This document shows positions 1 to 7,527 of a stretch of DNA of 17,231 nucleotides, piece after piece. Below the pieces are notes generated by a model. It made no database searches. It was given only the letters and a program-made list of their open reading frames with translations, and was not told the origin of the DNA. Each line of letters begins with the position of its first letter. The stretch's first letter is position 1. Position numbers and translations under genes: made by a program. The stretch comes from an uncultured Collinsella sp. (GTDB taxonomy: Bacteria; Actinomycetota; Coriobacteriia; Coriobacteriales; Coriobacteriaceae). The DNA is taken from assembly GCA_902496115.1 (NCBI GenBank), contig CABUZK010000040.1, positions 1-17,231 of the forward strand, written 5' to 3'.

Positions 1-329
1 AGGGCACGCAGCGTATCGGCTGTGTAGGTGACACCGGCACGATCGATCTCGAAGCGGCTTGCCAAAAAGGCCGGGTTCGCGGCGGTCGCGAGGACCGTCA
101 TGGCATAACGGTCCTCGGCCGGCGTCACCGGTTTGTCGAGTTTAAAGGCAGGAGAGCCCGCCGGCATAAAAAGCACAGCGTCCAAGTCGAGGGACTCACG
201 CGCCTGCTCGGCGGTCACCAGGTGACCGTAATGGATGGGGTCAAAGGTACCACCCATAATGCCGAGCCTAAACTCCTGCCCGTCCTCTATGGGAAGCTCG
301 GGCAGACCGATTCCACCGCGCAGCGACAT
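1..329 (-). CDS. nadD: Nicotinate-nucleotide adenylyltransferase NadD, 3' part cut by window edge
   Basis: NadD transfers AMP from ATP to nicotinate mononucleotide, making deamido-NAD in cytoplasmic NAD synthesis. About 109 N-terminal residues are present. The diagnostic nucleotidyltransferase motif GGTFDPIHYGHL lies at residues 26-37 and contains the HxGH signature. It is followed by a family-typical segment with MPAGSPAFK. The ATG at 329-327 sits 3 nt after the obg stop, and a GGAGG inside the last obg codons is its likely ribosome-binding site, with long (11 nt) spacing. This start gives about 20 residues before the usual family N-terminus, so a later start is conceivable, but I see no better one. 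Tight packing with obg implies co-transcription. The C-terminal half, including the ISSTxIR region, is outside the window. Confidence 0.93.
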   Translation of the reverse strand, partial: MSLRGGIGLPELPIEDGQEFRLGIMGGTFDPIHYGHLVTAEQARESLDLDAVLFMPAGSPAFKLDKPVTPAEDRYAMTVLATAANPAFLASRFEIDRAGVTYTADTLRA

Positions 330-332
330 GGC

Positions 333-1829
333 TTACTCGCCCTCCGGGGTCTCGACGTCTTCCGCAGCAACAGCGTCATCGGTACCGTCAATGGCATCCA
401 CCGCGTCGACAGCCTCCAAGCTATCGTCCGCGACATCCTCGACATCAACGACCTCGACGGCGACGTCCTCGCTACCGTCCTCAAGCTCGTCCTCGAACTC
501 CGAGAAGTCCTCGGCGCCCTCAAAGTCAAAGGATCGCTGGCAAATGCGAACCTCGTCGCCGGCACGGCAGCCGGCCTTCTCGAGCGCGTCGTCAACACCC
601 ATACGGGCAAACTTATGCTGCAGGTAGATGACGGCTTCCTCATTTTCCCAGTCGGTCTGGATAACCAAGCGCTCGATGGCGCGACCGACCACGCGGAAGG
701 CACCGGGCTCCTCTTGGACAATGCGGAACCGCTTCTCGCGCTGCAGGCGGCGACGCTCCCACTCGTCATCGCGAAGATTGACAGGCTCATCGGAAACCGC
801 AAGTTCCGCGCGAAGCTTAGCCACCTGCTCGCCCACGGCAAGCATCAGCGTGTTGAGACCGGCACCCGTCACAGCGGACACGGCAAAGAACATATGGCCA
901 TCGTCGAGCGCCGCACGCTTAAGGTCGGCGATCTTGTCGGCCGTGCCCGGCGCATCGCACTTGTTGGCGACGACGATCTGCGGACGCTCCGAAAGCTCGG
1001 CACCATACTGCTCGAGCTCACGGTTGATGATGCGATAGTCCTCAACCGGATCACGATCCTCAAACCCGCCCGTCATGTCAACGACATGCATGATCAAGGC
1101 CGTGCGCTCAATGTGGCGCAGGAACTGATGGCCCAGGCCTTTACCCTCGCTCGCGCCCTCGATAAGACCCGGGACGTCGGCAACGACGTAAGAATATTCG
1201 CCGGCACGCACCATGCCCAGATTGGGCACGAGCGTGGTAAAGGGATAGTCGGCGATCTTGGGACGGGCAGCGCTCATACGCGCGATGAGCGAGGACTTGC
1301 CGACCGAGGGAAAGCCCACAAGCGCGGCATCGGCCATGAGCTTCATCTCGAGCTCGATCCAGTGCTCCTCAGCCGGCTCGCCGAGCTGGGCAAACGCGGG
1401 CGCGCGACGCACCGACGTCACAAAGTGAGTGTTGCCCAGACCGCCAGCACCACCGGGCGCCACGACAACGCGCTCGCCGTCGTGCACCAGGTCGGCAATC
1501 TCGAACATCGGGGTCTGCGTCTCGGGATCGAGCTCGCGGACTACGGTGCCCATGGGGACTTTCAAAATCAGGTCCTCACCGCTTTTGCCGTTGCGGCGGG
1601 CACCCTGGCCATGCGTTCCGCGCTCGGCACGGAAGTGATGCTTAAAGCGGTAATCGATCAGCGAGGACAGCTGAGCGTCGGCCTGAATGACGACGTTGCC
1701 GCCACGACCGCCGTCGCCGCCATCGGGGCCGCCCTTGGGAACAAATGCCTCGCGCCTAAACGACATGCATCCGGCTCCGCCGTCGCCGCCGCAAACGTTA
1801 ATTCGGCTGATATCGGTGAACTGTGACAA
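333..1829 (-). CDS. obg: GTPase Obg/CgtA (50S ribosome assembly)
   Basis: Obg is an essential P-loop GTPase that binds the 50S subunit and links ribosome assembly to growth state. The 498-residue protein has the full three-domain layout. The glycine-rich Obg fold spans about 1-160. The G domain has GFPSVGKSS (172-180), the PFTT switch I (196-199), DVPG (218-221), NKCD (289-292) and a SAVTGAG G5 element near 318. A C-terminal OCT domain covers about 367-435. Residues 438-498 form an acidic tail with 27 Asp/Glu and no Lys/Arg. The start is TTG at 1829-1827, chosen because AGGAGG at 1843-1838 is 8 nt upstream and the protein begins with the family-typical FTDISRINVCGGDGG. It lies downstream of rplU-rpmA, as in most bacteria, but a terminator separates it from rpmA. 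Confidence 0.97.
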   Translation of the reverse strand: MSQFTDISRINVCGGDGGAGCMSFRREAFVPKGGPDGGDGGRGGNVVIQADAQLSSLIDYRFKHHFRAERGTHGQGARRNGKSGEDLILKVPMGTVVRELDPETQTPMFEIADLVHDGERVVVAPGGAGGLGNTHFVTSVRRAPAFAQLGEPAEEHWIELEMKLMADAALVGFPSVGKSSLIARMSAARPKIADYPFTTLVPNLGMVRAGEYSYVVADVPGLIEGASEGKGLGHQFLRHIERTALIMHVVDMTGGFEDRDPVEDYRIINRELEQYGAELSERPQIVVANKCDAPGTADKIADLKRAALDDGHMFFAVSAVTGAGLNTLMLAVGEQVAKLRAELAVSDEPVNLRDDEWERRRLQREKRFRIVQEEPGAFRVVGRAIERLVIQTDWENEEAVIYLQHKFARMGVDDALEKAGCRAGDEVRICQRSFDFEGAEDFSEFEDELEDGSEDVAVEVVDVEDVADDSLEAVDAVDAIDGTDDAVAAEDVETPEGE

Positions 1830-1837
1830 CAGAATCG

Positions 1838-1843
1838 CCTCCT
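1838..1843 (-). promoter_or_regulatory. Ribosome-binding site fixing the TTG start of obg
   Basis: A consensus AGGAGG lies 8 nt before the TTG at 1829. There is no ATG or GTG nearby that would keep the conserved Obg N-terminus, so this site decides the start. It begins only one or two bases after the U-tract of the upstream terminator. Confidence 0.8.
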
Positions 1844-1845
1844 AC

Positions 1846-1889
1846 AAAAAAGAGGGAGACCCTTGAATCCTAAAACTCAAGTGCCTCCC
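1846..1889 (-). terminator. Intrinsic terminator/attenuator between rpmA and obg
   Basis: Read on the minus strand, GGGAGGC (1889-1883) can pair with GUCUCCC (1860-1854), using one G-U pair. After an A/G mismatch, CUUGA (1881-1877) pairs with UCAAG (1866-1862) around a short loop. The stem is followed at once by UCUUUUUU. This is a standard Rho-independent terminator shape. It begins about 25 nt after the rpmA stop and its U-tract abuts the obg ribosome-binding site. That leaves little room for a separate obg promoter, so partial read-through is likely. Confidence 0.75.
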
Positions 1890-1914
1890 ACATATGTGCT
1901 CTATGAAGGGTGAA

Positions 1915-2172
1915 TTACGCGTTCGCGAGCGGGCGTACGCTGACCCTGTGCTTGATACCCTTGTGGAACTCAACGGTACCGTCGACCAGCGCGAACAGCG
2001 TGTCGTCCTTGCCACGGCCAACGTTCTCACCCGGGTGGATGTGCGTGCCGTGCTGACGGACGAGAATCGTGCCCGTGCTTACCGTCTGGCCGGCATAGCG
2101 CTTCGTGCCAAGGCGCTGACCGCGGGAGTCACGGCCATTACGGGAGGAACCGAGTCCTTTTTTGTGTGCCAT
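1915..2172 (-). CDS. rpmA: 50S ribosomal protein bL27
   Basis: bL27 lies near the peptidyl transferase centre of the large subunit, with its N-terminal tail reaching towards the tRNA acceptor ends. The 85-residue product begins MAHKKGLGSSRNGRDS, and continues with the family motifs GTILVRQHGT and HPGENVGRGKD. The length is normal. The protein starts directly at the mature AHKK form. It lacks the short N-terminal extension that Firmicutes cleave with the protease Prp, and no prp gene lies between rplU and rpmA. The ATG is at 2172-2170, with a modest AGTAGG ribosome-binding site 8 nt upstream. It sits 33 nt after rplU and is expected to share its promoter. Confidence 0.98.
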   Translation of the reverse strand: MAHKKGLGSSRNGRDSRGQRLGTKRYAGQTVSTGTILVRQHGTHIHPGENVGRGKDDTLFALVDGTVEFHKGIKHRVSVRPLANA

Positions 2173-2205
2173 TGTGTATACCTACTCTTTCGTTACGAGT
2201 GTAAT

Positions 2206-2580
2206 CTACTCGGCGACGGGAGCCTCGGCAACAGCCTCAGCCTCTGCCTTGACAGCCTTCTTGGCGCGGGAGGTAGCCTGAACCTTCACAATCTTCAGCT
2301 TGGTGAGCTGCTGACGGTGACCCTTCAGACGACGATAGCGCTTGCGCTTATGGAACTTGAAGACCAGCTGCTTCTCGCCCTTGAACTGCTCAACGATCTG
2401 AGCAGTAACCTTGGCCTTGGCCAGCTTGTCGGGATCGGTGACGATCTTCTTACCATCGTTGAGGAAGATAACCGGCAGGGTGATCTTATCGCCCTCATTG
2501 CCCTCGATCTTCTCGACGGTGATGACATCGTCGGTGGCGACCTTGTACTGCTTGCCGCCCGTGTTAACGATTGCGTACAT
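2206..2580 (-). CDS. rplU: 50S ribosomal protein bL21
   Basis: bL21 binds 23S rRNA in the large subunit. The protein starts MYAIVNTGGKQYKV, the canonical family N-terminus, at the ATG 2580-2578, giving 124 residues. An in-frame ATG at 2601 would add seven residues (MHEGQVN). I prefer the later start because it matches the family and has AAGGG upstream. The RNA-binding core with FKFHKRKRYRRLKGHRQ is intact. The C-terminus carries an extra Ala/Glu/Lys-rich tail of about 20 residues (roughly from AKKAV onward) beyond the usual length of around 103, an extension seen in some actinobacterial L21 proteins. It is first in the rplU-rpmA unit and has a good promoter 40-70 nt upstream. Confidence 0.97.
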   Translation of the reverse strand: MYAIVNTGGKQYKVATDDVITVEKIEGNEGDKITLPVIFLNDGKKIVTDPDKLAKAKVTAQIVEQFKGEKQLVFKFHKRKRYRRLKGHRQQLTKLKIVKVQATSRAKKAVKAEAEAVAEAPVAE

Positions 2581-2622
2581 GTTTACTTGCCCTTCATGCA
2601 TCAGTTAGTGCAACAGCCGAAT

Positions 2623-2651
2623 ATAGTAGCAGGCGATAATACCCCCGTCAA
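2623..2651 (-). promoter_or_regulatory. Sigma-70-type promoter for rplU-rpmA
   Basis: On the minus strand, a -35 box TTGACG (2651-2646) is separated by exactly 17 nt from a -10 box TACTAT (2628-2623). A start near 2616 would give a leader of about 36 nt before the rplU ATG. The -35 box overlaps the stop codon of the upstream DUF2344 gene (2650-2648). Ribosomal protein expression can therefore be uncoupled from the long cell-shape transcript even though the genes nearly touch. Confidence 0.7.
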
Positions 2652-3460
2652 CGAGTATGTGGAGCAAATCCACAAGTTCGCACAGGTATGGGGCTGACGA
2701 GTCGGCCCTCGTCGTCCTCGCATGCTTGATTCTGACGCTCGACATCGTAGGAGCAGATGGTCACGAGGTCTTGCATACCGGTGGAAACGATAGGTGCATC
2801 GACGCCCGGGGTCAAGCCCTGCAACAAAACATCAGCGGCAGAAAGCAAAATTTCCGGACGCATGGAGCCCTCGTTGTCGGCATGGGTGTCGAGCATGAGC
2901 ACCAGATGGTCCGGGCGCTCCCCTGCCGTGAGCTCATAGCCCACGAGCGTGTGGTCAAGGTCTAGGCGTTTGCTCTTCTTACTACGCGCGTAGTCGATGC
3001 CGTGGCCCGCGCGCAGCGTATCGATAGCACGACGCACCTCGTCGGCGGAGGCCGGTGCCTCAGGGTCAAGATGCAGGTCGATACGATAGGACAGACGCGT
3101 GAGCTGCGCCGTCAGCGCCGGTGTGCGCACGTCGATGTATGCCGCCTCGATGGGGGCCAGATCGGCCGGAGATGCCGCCGCCAGGCGCTCAAACGCCTCG
3201 TCGAGCGCGACGAACTCGGTCATAAACAGGTCATACCACTCGCAAGTCGACGACGTGCCCACCGGCAGCGCCGACGAAAAGCCCACGCGCATGTGCGGAG
3301 AGAAGCCCTGCGTCACGGCATAGGGCAGCCCCGCGCGACGCACGATGCGCTCAATAGTATGAATCACTTCGAGATGGCCCAGGTACTTAAGGCGGTCGCG
3401 CTTGCCATAGCGAACGCGAAGCCTAAAGAGCGTGGGGTTGTCGGTCAGGCGCTCACTCAT
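2648..3460 (-). CDS. Radical SAM-linked protein, DUF2344 (TIGR03936-like)
   Basis: This is a 270-residue protein of the DUF2344/TIGR03936 family, known for being encoded beside, or fused to, a radical SAM protein. Its reaction is not known. Family hallmarks are the N-terminal VRYGKRDRLKYLGHLEV (about 16-32) and GFSPHMRVGFSSALPVG (about 52-68). There is no membrane segment, so it is probably cytoplasmic. The ATG start overlaps the TGA stop of the radical SAM gene by 4 nt (ATGA) and has no strong ribosome-binding site of its own. This is classical translational coupling and suggests a partner produced in fixed ratio. Its stop codon lies inside the rplU promoter. Identification comes from recognised motifs and the gene pair. 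Confidence 0.88.
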   Translation of the reverse strand: MSERLTDNPTLFRLRVRYGKRDRLKYLGHLEVIHTIERIVRRAGLPYAVTQGFSPHMRVGFSSALPVGTSSTCEWYDLFMTEFVALDEAFERLAAASPADLAPIEAAYIDVRTPALTAQLTRLSYRIDLHLDPEAPASADEVRRAIDTLRAGHGIDYARSKKSKRLDLDHTLVGYELTAGERPDHLVLMLDTHADNEGSMRPEILLSAADVLLQGLTPGVDAPIVSTGMQDLVTICSYDVERQNQACEDDEGRLVSPIPVRTCGFAPHTR

Positions 3461-5334
3461 GCGCGATCACTCACCAATACGTTCTTGGCATGGAGCGTGG
3501 GGCAGATTCCGCAACCGGTGCACGACGTGCGGGTGCAGTCGGGCGTCGTGACGCCCTCCAGCGAGCGGCGGTATTCGCGCTCGAGGAAGCCGCGCGAGCA
3601 TCCGGGGCTCACGTGCTCCCAGGGCAGACGCCAGTCCAGCCCATAGGGCAGGTGCACGAGCTCGTTGAGGTCGATGCCGTTTTTGGCCGCCGCCTCTTTC
3701 CAGTTATCGAGCGAGAAATGCTCCACCCAGGCGTCAAAACGCGAACCGGCACGCCAGGCATCGATGATGACAGGCGTCATGTCACGGCCGGCGCGAGACA
3801 GCGCGGCCTCAACGAGCGAGGTTTCGGCATCATGGTAGTGCACGCGGACCGCACGGTTGCGAACGCTCGTGATGAGGAGCTTCTGACGGCGCTTGACATC
3901 GTCGTAATCGAGCTGTGGGCACCATTGGAAGGGTGTAGCGGCCTTGGGGATAAACACCGACACCGAGATGGACACCGAGACGGAGCCGCGGCGCGCCTTG
4001 GGAACCACGGAGCGGCCGAGCTCGAGCACGTGGTCGGCCAGGTTGGCGATGGCCACGATATCCTCGTCGCGCTCGCCGGGAAGGCCCATCATAAAGTAGA
4101 GCTTCATGCGATTCCAGCCGGCCTCAAAGGCCGCCTTGGCCGCACGGTCCAAGTCCTCCTCGGTCACGTTCTTGTTGATGATGTCGCGCATGCGCTGACT
4201 GCCGGCTTCGGGGGCAAACGTCAGGCCGCCCTTCTTTTCGCCAGCGACCGACTCGGCCATATCCACGCCAAACGAATCCAGGCGCTGTGAGGGAATGGAC
4301 ACGCGAATACCCGTATCTTCCAGACGGCGGTTGAGCCTGCCGAGCACATCGCGGATGCATGAGTGGTCGGTGGTCGAGAGCGAGGTGAGCGACACCTCGT
4401 CATAGCCGGTCTTCTGCAGGCCCTGGATCACCGAGGATACAATCTGGTCGGCCGAGCGCTCGCGCACCGGACGATAGGTCATGCCGGCCTGGCAAAAACG
4501 GCAGCCGCGGGCACAGCCGCGCAGAATCTCGATAGACAGGCGATCGTGGACGAGCTGCGCGTAGGGCACGCACGACTGCGACAGCGGATTGGTAGCGCCA
4601 AAGTCCTCAACGACGCGCTTATAGACTACCGGCGGGACGTCCTTGCCTTCGCGCGGCACGGTGTAGCCATGCGGCGAGCAGGGCTCGTCATAGCGCACCT
4701 CATACAGAGACGGCACATAGGTACCGGCGACCGTCGCGAGCTGCTCGACAATCTGAGCGCGCGAGACGCCCTCATCGCGCAGGCGACGATGCAGCTGGCA
4801 AACCTCGAGCAGCGACTCCTCGCCCTCACCGATCAGGATGGCATCGAAGAAGGCCGCATACGGCTCGGGGTTATAGACCGAGGGGCCACCGGCGACGATG
4901 ATGGGATCGTCCTCGGTGCGGTCGGCCGCAAGCAGCGGAATGCCAGCGAGATCGAGCGCCTCGAGAAAGTTTGTCACGGCCATCTCGTGCGGCACATGCA
5001 TGCCGACGATATCGAACGAGGCCACAGGCGCCGCGCCCTCGAGCGACAGCAGCGGAATCCCCGCCTCGCGCATGGCATCGCCCATATCGGGCCACGGCAC
5101 ATAGCCGCGCTCGCAGGAAATGCCCTCGGCCTGATTAAGGATGTTGTAGAGAATGGCGATGCCCTGGTTGGGCAGACCGACCTCATACACGTCCGGATAG
5201 ATCATGCAGCAGCGGTAGTCGGCATCGGCCTTTGAGAGCGTACCCCACTCGTGGTCGATATAGCGACTCGGCTTTTCGACCTTGGCGAGCAACGGCTCGA
5301 TCAGATGAAAACAGTCTTGGTATGGAACGCGCAA
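3457..5334 (-). CDS. Radical SAM protein, TIGR03960-like
   Basis: This 625-residue iron-sulfur enzyme belongs to the uncharacterised radical SAM family usually paired with DUF2344; its substrate is unknown. An N-terminal region of about 40-200 (PDVYEVGLPNQG, GGPSVYNPEP, IGEGEE) resembles the B12-binding-like domain of such enzymes. The SAM-cluster motif CX3CX2C is C274, C278 and C281. A GLTFAPEAGSQRMR segment (about 370-383) and KLYFMMGLPGE follow in the barrel. Near the C-terminus, C600, C605, C608 and C611 could hold a second metal cluster. The start is TTG at 5334-5332, with AGGGG 6 nt upstream merging with the stop codon of the preceding gene. The N-terminus from this start (EKPSRYIDHEWG) matches the family. 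It overlaps the DUF2344 gene by 4 nt. Confidence 0.9.
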   Translation of the reverse strand: MRVPYQDCFHLIEPLLAKVEKPSRYIDHEWGTLSKADADYRCCMIYPDVYEVGLPNQGIAILYNILNQAEGISCERGYVPWPDMGDAMREAGIPLLSLEGAAPVASFDIVGMHVPHEMAVTNFLEALDLAGIPLLAADRTEDDPIIVAGGPSVYNPEPYAAFFDAILIGEGEESLLEVCQLHRRLRDEGVSRAQIVEQLATVAGTYVPSLYEVRYDEPCSPHGYTVPREGKDVPPVVYKRVVEDFGATNPLSQSCVPYAQLVHDRLSIEILRGCARGCRFCQAGMTYRPVRERSADQIVSSVIQGLQKTGYDEVSLTSLSTTDHSCIRDVLGRLNRRLEDTGIRVSIPSQRLDSFGVDMAESVAGEKKGGLTFAPEAGSQRMRDIINKNVTEEDLDRAAKAAFEAGWNRMKLYFMMGLPGERDEDIVAIANLADHVLELGRSVVPKARRGSVSVSISVSVFIPKAATPFQWCPQLDYDDVKRRQKLLITSVRNRAVRVHYHDAETSLVEAALSRAGRDMTPVIIDAWRAGSRFDAWVEHFSLDNWKEAAAKNGIDLNELVHLPYGLDWRLPWEHVSPGCSRGFLEREYRRSLEGVTTPDCTRTSCTGCGICPTLHAKNVLVSDRA

Positions 5335-5343
5335 AAGAAACCC

Positions 5344-6273
5344 CTAAGCAGCGAGATCAGATGCGTCCTCAAAGGGACCCATGGGACGAGTAGCGCCGGC
5401 AACCGTGGTCACCAGGTCGCGGACGCGCGAGAACGTGGCGGCAGCCACCTCGTTGGCACGGCTGTAGTCGATGTCGCGCTCATACAGCGAAACGAGCGCA
5501 CGGCCCATACCATAGGTTCCCGCGGCGGCGGTCAGCGCCTTGACGGCAAACCCGATATGCGGCGTCTGCTTTACCAGGGCGCGGGTGACGGCGCGGAGCA
5601 CCAAGCCGCCGGCAAGCACGCCCGCGACCTCGTAGCCGCGCTCGGGCTTAATGCCGCGTCCAAAGATGGCCGCCAGCTCAAAGAGCATGCCAACCTGCGC
5701 CAGCGCCATAACGGGATAATCGGCCCCCGGCAAAAACACCAGCGCGCCCGTCGCCATATTGGTAAGCGCGCACGAGGTGATGATGCGGTTTGCGGCAGCG
5801 ATACGCATGAAGGCGAAGTTTGCCGCAAATGCCGTCTCCTTGTCCGTACGATCGAGAATCCAGCGGGCAAGCGTCTCGAGCAGATACGTCTTATCGGTAG
5901 CCGCCACCGCGCCGAGCATGGGCGTGGACTCCTGGATAAAAGACACCTCGACTGCGGACTCGGCCAGCACGCACACGGGGGCGCCGGCAATCACGAGTTC
6001 CTGCACGGCGCTCTCAAGGCGGTCAGACCCACACGAAAGCACCAGAACCACATCGGTATCGGTCTTGGGGACGATACGGTCCTCACCCAGGCGCTCAACG
6101 CGCACAATGCCCGACGTCGTCTGTGGCACGAAGGCATCGCGCACCGTCTCGACCAAAAAACGCGAGGCAGACGAATCGAGGTAGACGGACACGCGAACCG
6201 GCGTGTCGGAATCCTTCTTGGTGGTCGCGCCCATCTTAAAGACGCGGGTCAGCTTGTCCACGGGAATCTTCAT
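5344..6273 (-). CDS. DUF697/YcjF-like membrane protein with GTPase-like N-terminal half
   Basis: This 309-residue protein has no assigned function. The C-terminal half (about 155-265) contains two hydrophobic helical stretches, around 170-206 (ATGALVFLPGADYPVMALAQ) and 214-260. They resemble the DUF697/YcjF membrane domain that is often attached to Era-like GTPases. The N-terminal half (about 25-145) has alternating strands and helices such as DVVLVLS (74-80) and APVCVLAES (98-106). These recall a G domain, yet no Walker A GxxxxGK[ST] and no NKxD are present. The ATG at 6273 follows a strong GGAGGGG. It lies 18 nt after rodA and 9 nt before the radical SAM gene, so it belongs to the same operon. 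The family call is moderate and based on pattern only. Confidence 0.6.
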   Translation of the reverse strand: MKIPVDKLTRVFKMGATTKKDSDTPVRVSVYLDSSASRFLVETVRDAFVPQTTSGIVRVERLGEDRIVPKTDTDVVLVLSCGSDRLESAVQELVIAGAPVCVLAESAVEVSFIQESTPMLGAVAATDKTYLLETLARWILDRTDKETAFAANFAFMRIAAANRIITSCALTNMATGALVFLPGADYPVMALAQVGMLFELAAIFGRGIKPERGYEVAGVLAGGLVLRAVTRALVKQTPHIGFAVKALTAAAGTYGMGRALVSLYERDIDYSRANEVAAATFSRVRDLVTTVAGATRPMGPFEDASDLAA

Positions 6274-6291
6274 AGCAAACCCCTCCAGCGG

Positions 6292-7518
6292 TTACGCGGC
6301 GCCCGAACGATGCCGCCATATGGATTGTACGATACCCACCGTCAGCAACTGGATCATCATCGAGGACGAACCGAAGCTAATGAACGGCAGCGGAATACCG
6401 GTAATCGGCATCATGCCGATGCACATGCCGATGTTCTCGAAGGTCTGGAATGCCCACATGCCGACGATGCCCACGCATGACAAGCGTAGGAACAGAGACT
6501 CGCACTTAAAGGCGACACGGATCGTCGAGAAGATGAGCAGCACGTACAGGCACAGCAGCAAAAAGGAGCCGCAGAAGCCAAAGGTCTCGGACAAAAAGGC
6601 AAAGACGAAGTCGGTGTGGAACTCGGGCAGAAAACCACCGGCAGACTGCGTCGCATGGCCCAGCCCTTTACCGAAAAAGCCACCCGATCCAACCGCGATG
6701 AGCGATTGCTGCAAGTTGTAGGCATCGTCCGAATCGGCATTATCAGGGTCGATGAAGACCGTCAGTCGGTTCATCTGGTACTGCTTGATCAAAACGTCAT
6801 GGCCCAAAAGAGAATCGAGCACCGAATCGAGCGCCAGGATGAGCGCCACCAGGCCCACGAGCAACGCCAAGGTCGACAGCACCCATTCGCGACGTGCACC
6901 GCTCATGCAGATGACAACGGCACCCGACACCAACACGACCAGGCCCGAACCCAGGTCGCCCATGGCGACGACGGCCAAAAACGGAACGGACAGCATGCCG
7001 CAGAGCTTAATGTAGTCGCGGACGGTATCGATGCGGCCGTTGTACTGCGAGCCAAGCGTGGCGATAAAGAAGATTGTGATGAGCTTGGCGAGCTCGACCG
7101 GCTGGAAGGTAAGACCGATACCGGGAATCTTGATCCAGCCCGTCATGCCCAGACCGCCCGTATAGGACAGACCCGGAATCTTAGGCGAGAAAATCACAAT
7201 GAGGTCGATGACGAGCAGCGCCGTCGAGAAGTTAGAGATGCCGCGCAGATCGGTACGCCAGACGAGCACCGCAAGCACCGCACCGATGCCGATGCCCAAC
7301 AGGTGGCGCGAAAATGAGGCGTCGGCCTTAAACTGCGATGCCGACCAAATGATGATGGCACCATAGGCAACGAGTGCCAAGGTTGCCAGCAGCACGCCGA
7401 TGTGCACCTTCTGGCGAAACGTGCCGCGCGAGGCCGAAAGCTGCTTGTTGACACGGTCCAGGCTGCTGCGGGAACCGGTTTTAGTTGAGCGGAACAGGTC
7501 CGCCGGCGAAAAATCCAT
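6292..7518 (-). CDS. rodA: SEDS peptidoglycan glycosyltransferase RodA
   Basis: RodA polymerises lipid II into glycan strands during cell elongation, in complex with the transpeptidase PBP2. The 408-residue protein has about ten membrane helices, beginning near residue 38 after a polar cytoplasmic N-terminus. SEDS hallmarks are FQPVELAKL (138-146), the long extracellular loop NRLTVFIDPDNADSDDAYN (250-268), QQSLIAVGSGG (270-280), LPEFHTDFVFA (297-307) and GIPLPFISFGSSS (374-386). The loop carries conserved acidic residues expected for catalysis. The ATG at 7518 has AGGAGG 5 nt upstream, formed together with the PBP2 stop codon (TAGGAGG). Adjacency to PBP2 and MreBCD favours RodA over the division paralogue FtsW. 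Confidence 0.95.
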   Translation of the reverse strand: MDFSPADLFRSTKTGSRSSLDRVNKQLSASRGTFRQKVHIGVLLATLALVAYGAIIIWSASQFKADASFSRHLLGIGIGAVLAVLVWRTDLRGISNFSTALLVIDLIVIFSPKIPGLSYTGGLGMTGWIKIPGIGLTFQPVELAKLITIFFIATLGSQYNGRIDTVRDYIKLCGMLSVPFLAVVAMGDLGSGLVVLVSGAVVICMSGARREWVLSTLALLVGLVALILALDSVLDSLLGHDVLIKQYQMNRLTVFIDPDNADSDDAYNLQQSLIAVGSGGFFGKGLGHATQSAGGFLPEFHTDFVFAFLSETFGFCGSFLLLCLYVLLIFSTIRVAFKCESLFLRLSCVGIVGMWAFQTFENIGMCIGMMPITGIPLPFISFGSSSMMIQLLTVGIVQSIWRHRSGAA

Positions 7519-7527
7519 CGCAACCTC

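Noticed and set aside
212..228. Palindrome of two 8-bp arms around one base (GGTCACC-A-GGTGACC core) in nadD
   Set aside because: It lies in codons just after the conserved HxGH motif, where protein sequence limits change. It is short and likely a coincidence.
222..1826. Long plus-strand open frame (534 codons) opposite obg
   Set aside because: It lies antisense to an unmistakable Obg with all GTPase motifs. Its protein is low-information, rich in Leu/Arg/Ala/His, and has no recognisable domain. GC-rich genes often leave such open complementary frames.
3957..3987. Short tandem-like repeat (GACACCGAGA units) in the radical SAM gene
   Set aside because: It encodes the alternating Ser-Val/Ile strand SVSVSISVSV of the barrel, so the repeat follows from the protein.
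5251..6480. Plus-strand open frame (409 codons) across the radical SAM/DUF697-like/rodA boundaries
   Set aside because: It spans the junctions of three well-supported minus-strand genes, has no recognisable motif and is His/Arg-rich as expected of an antisense frame.
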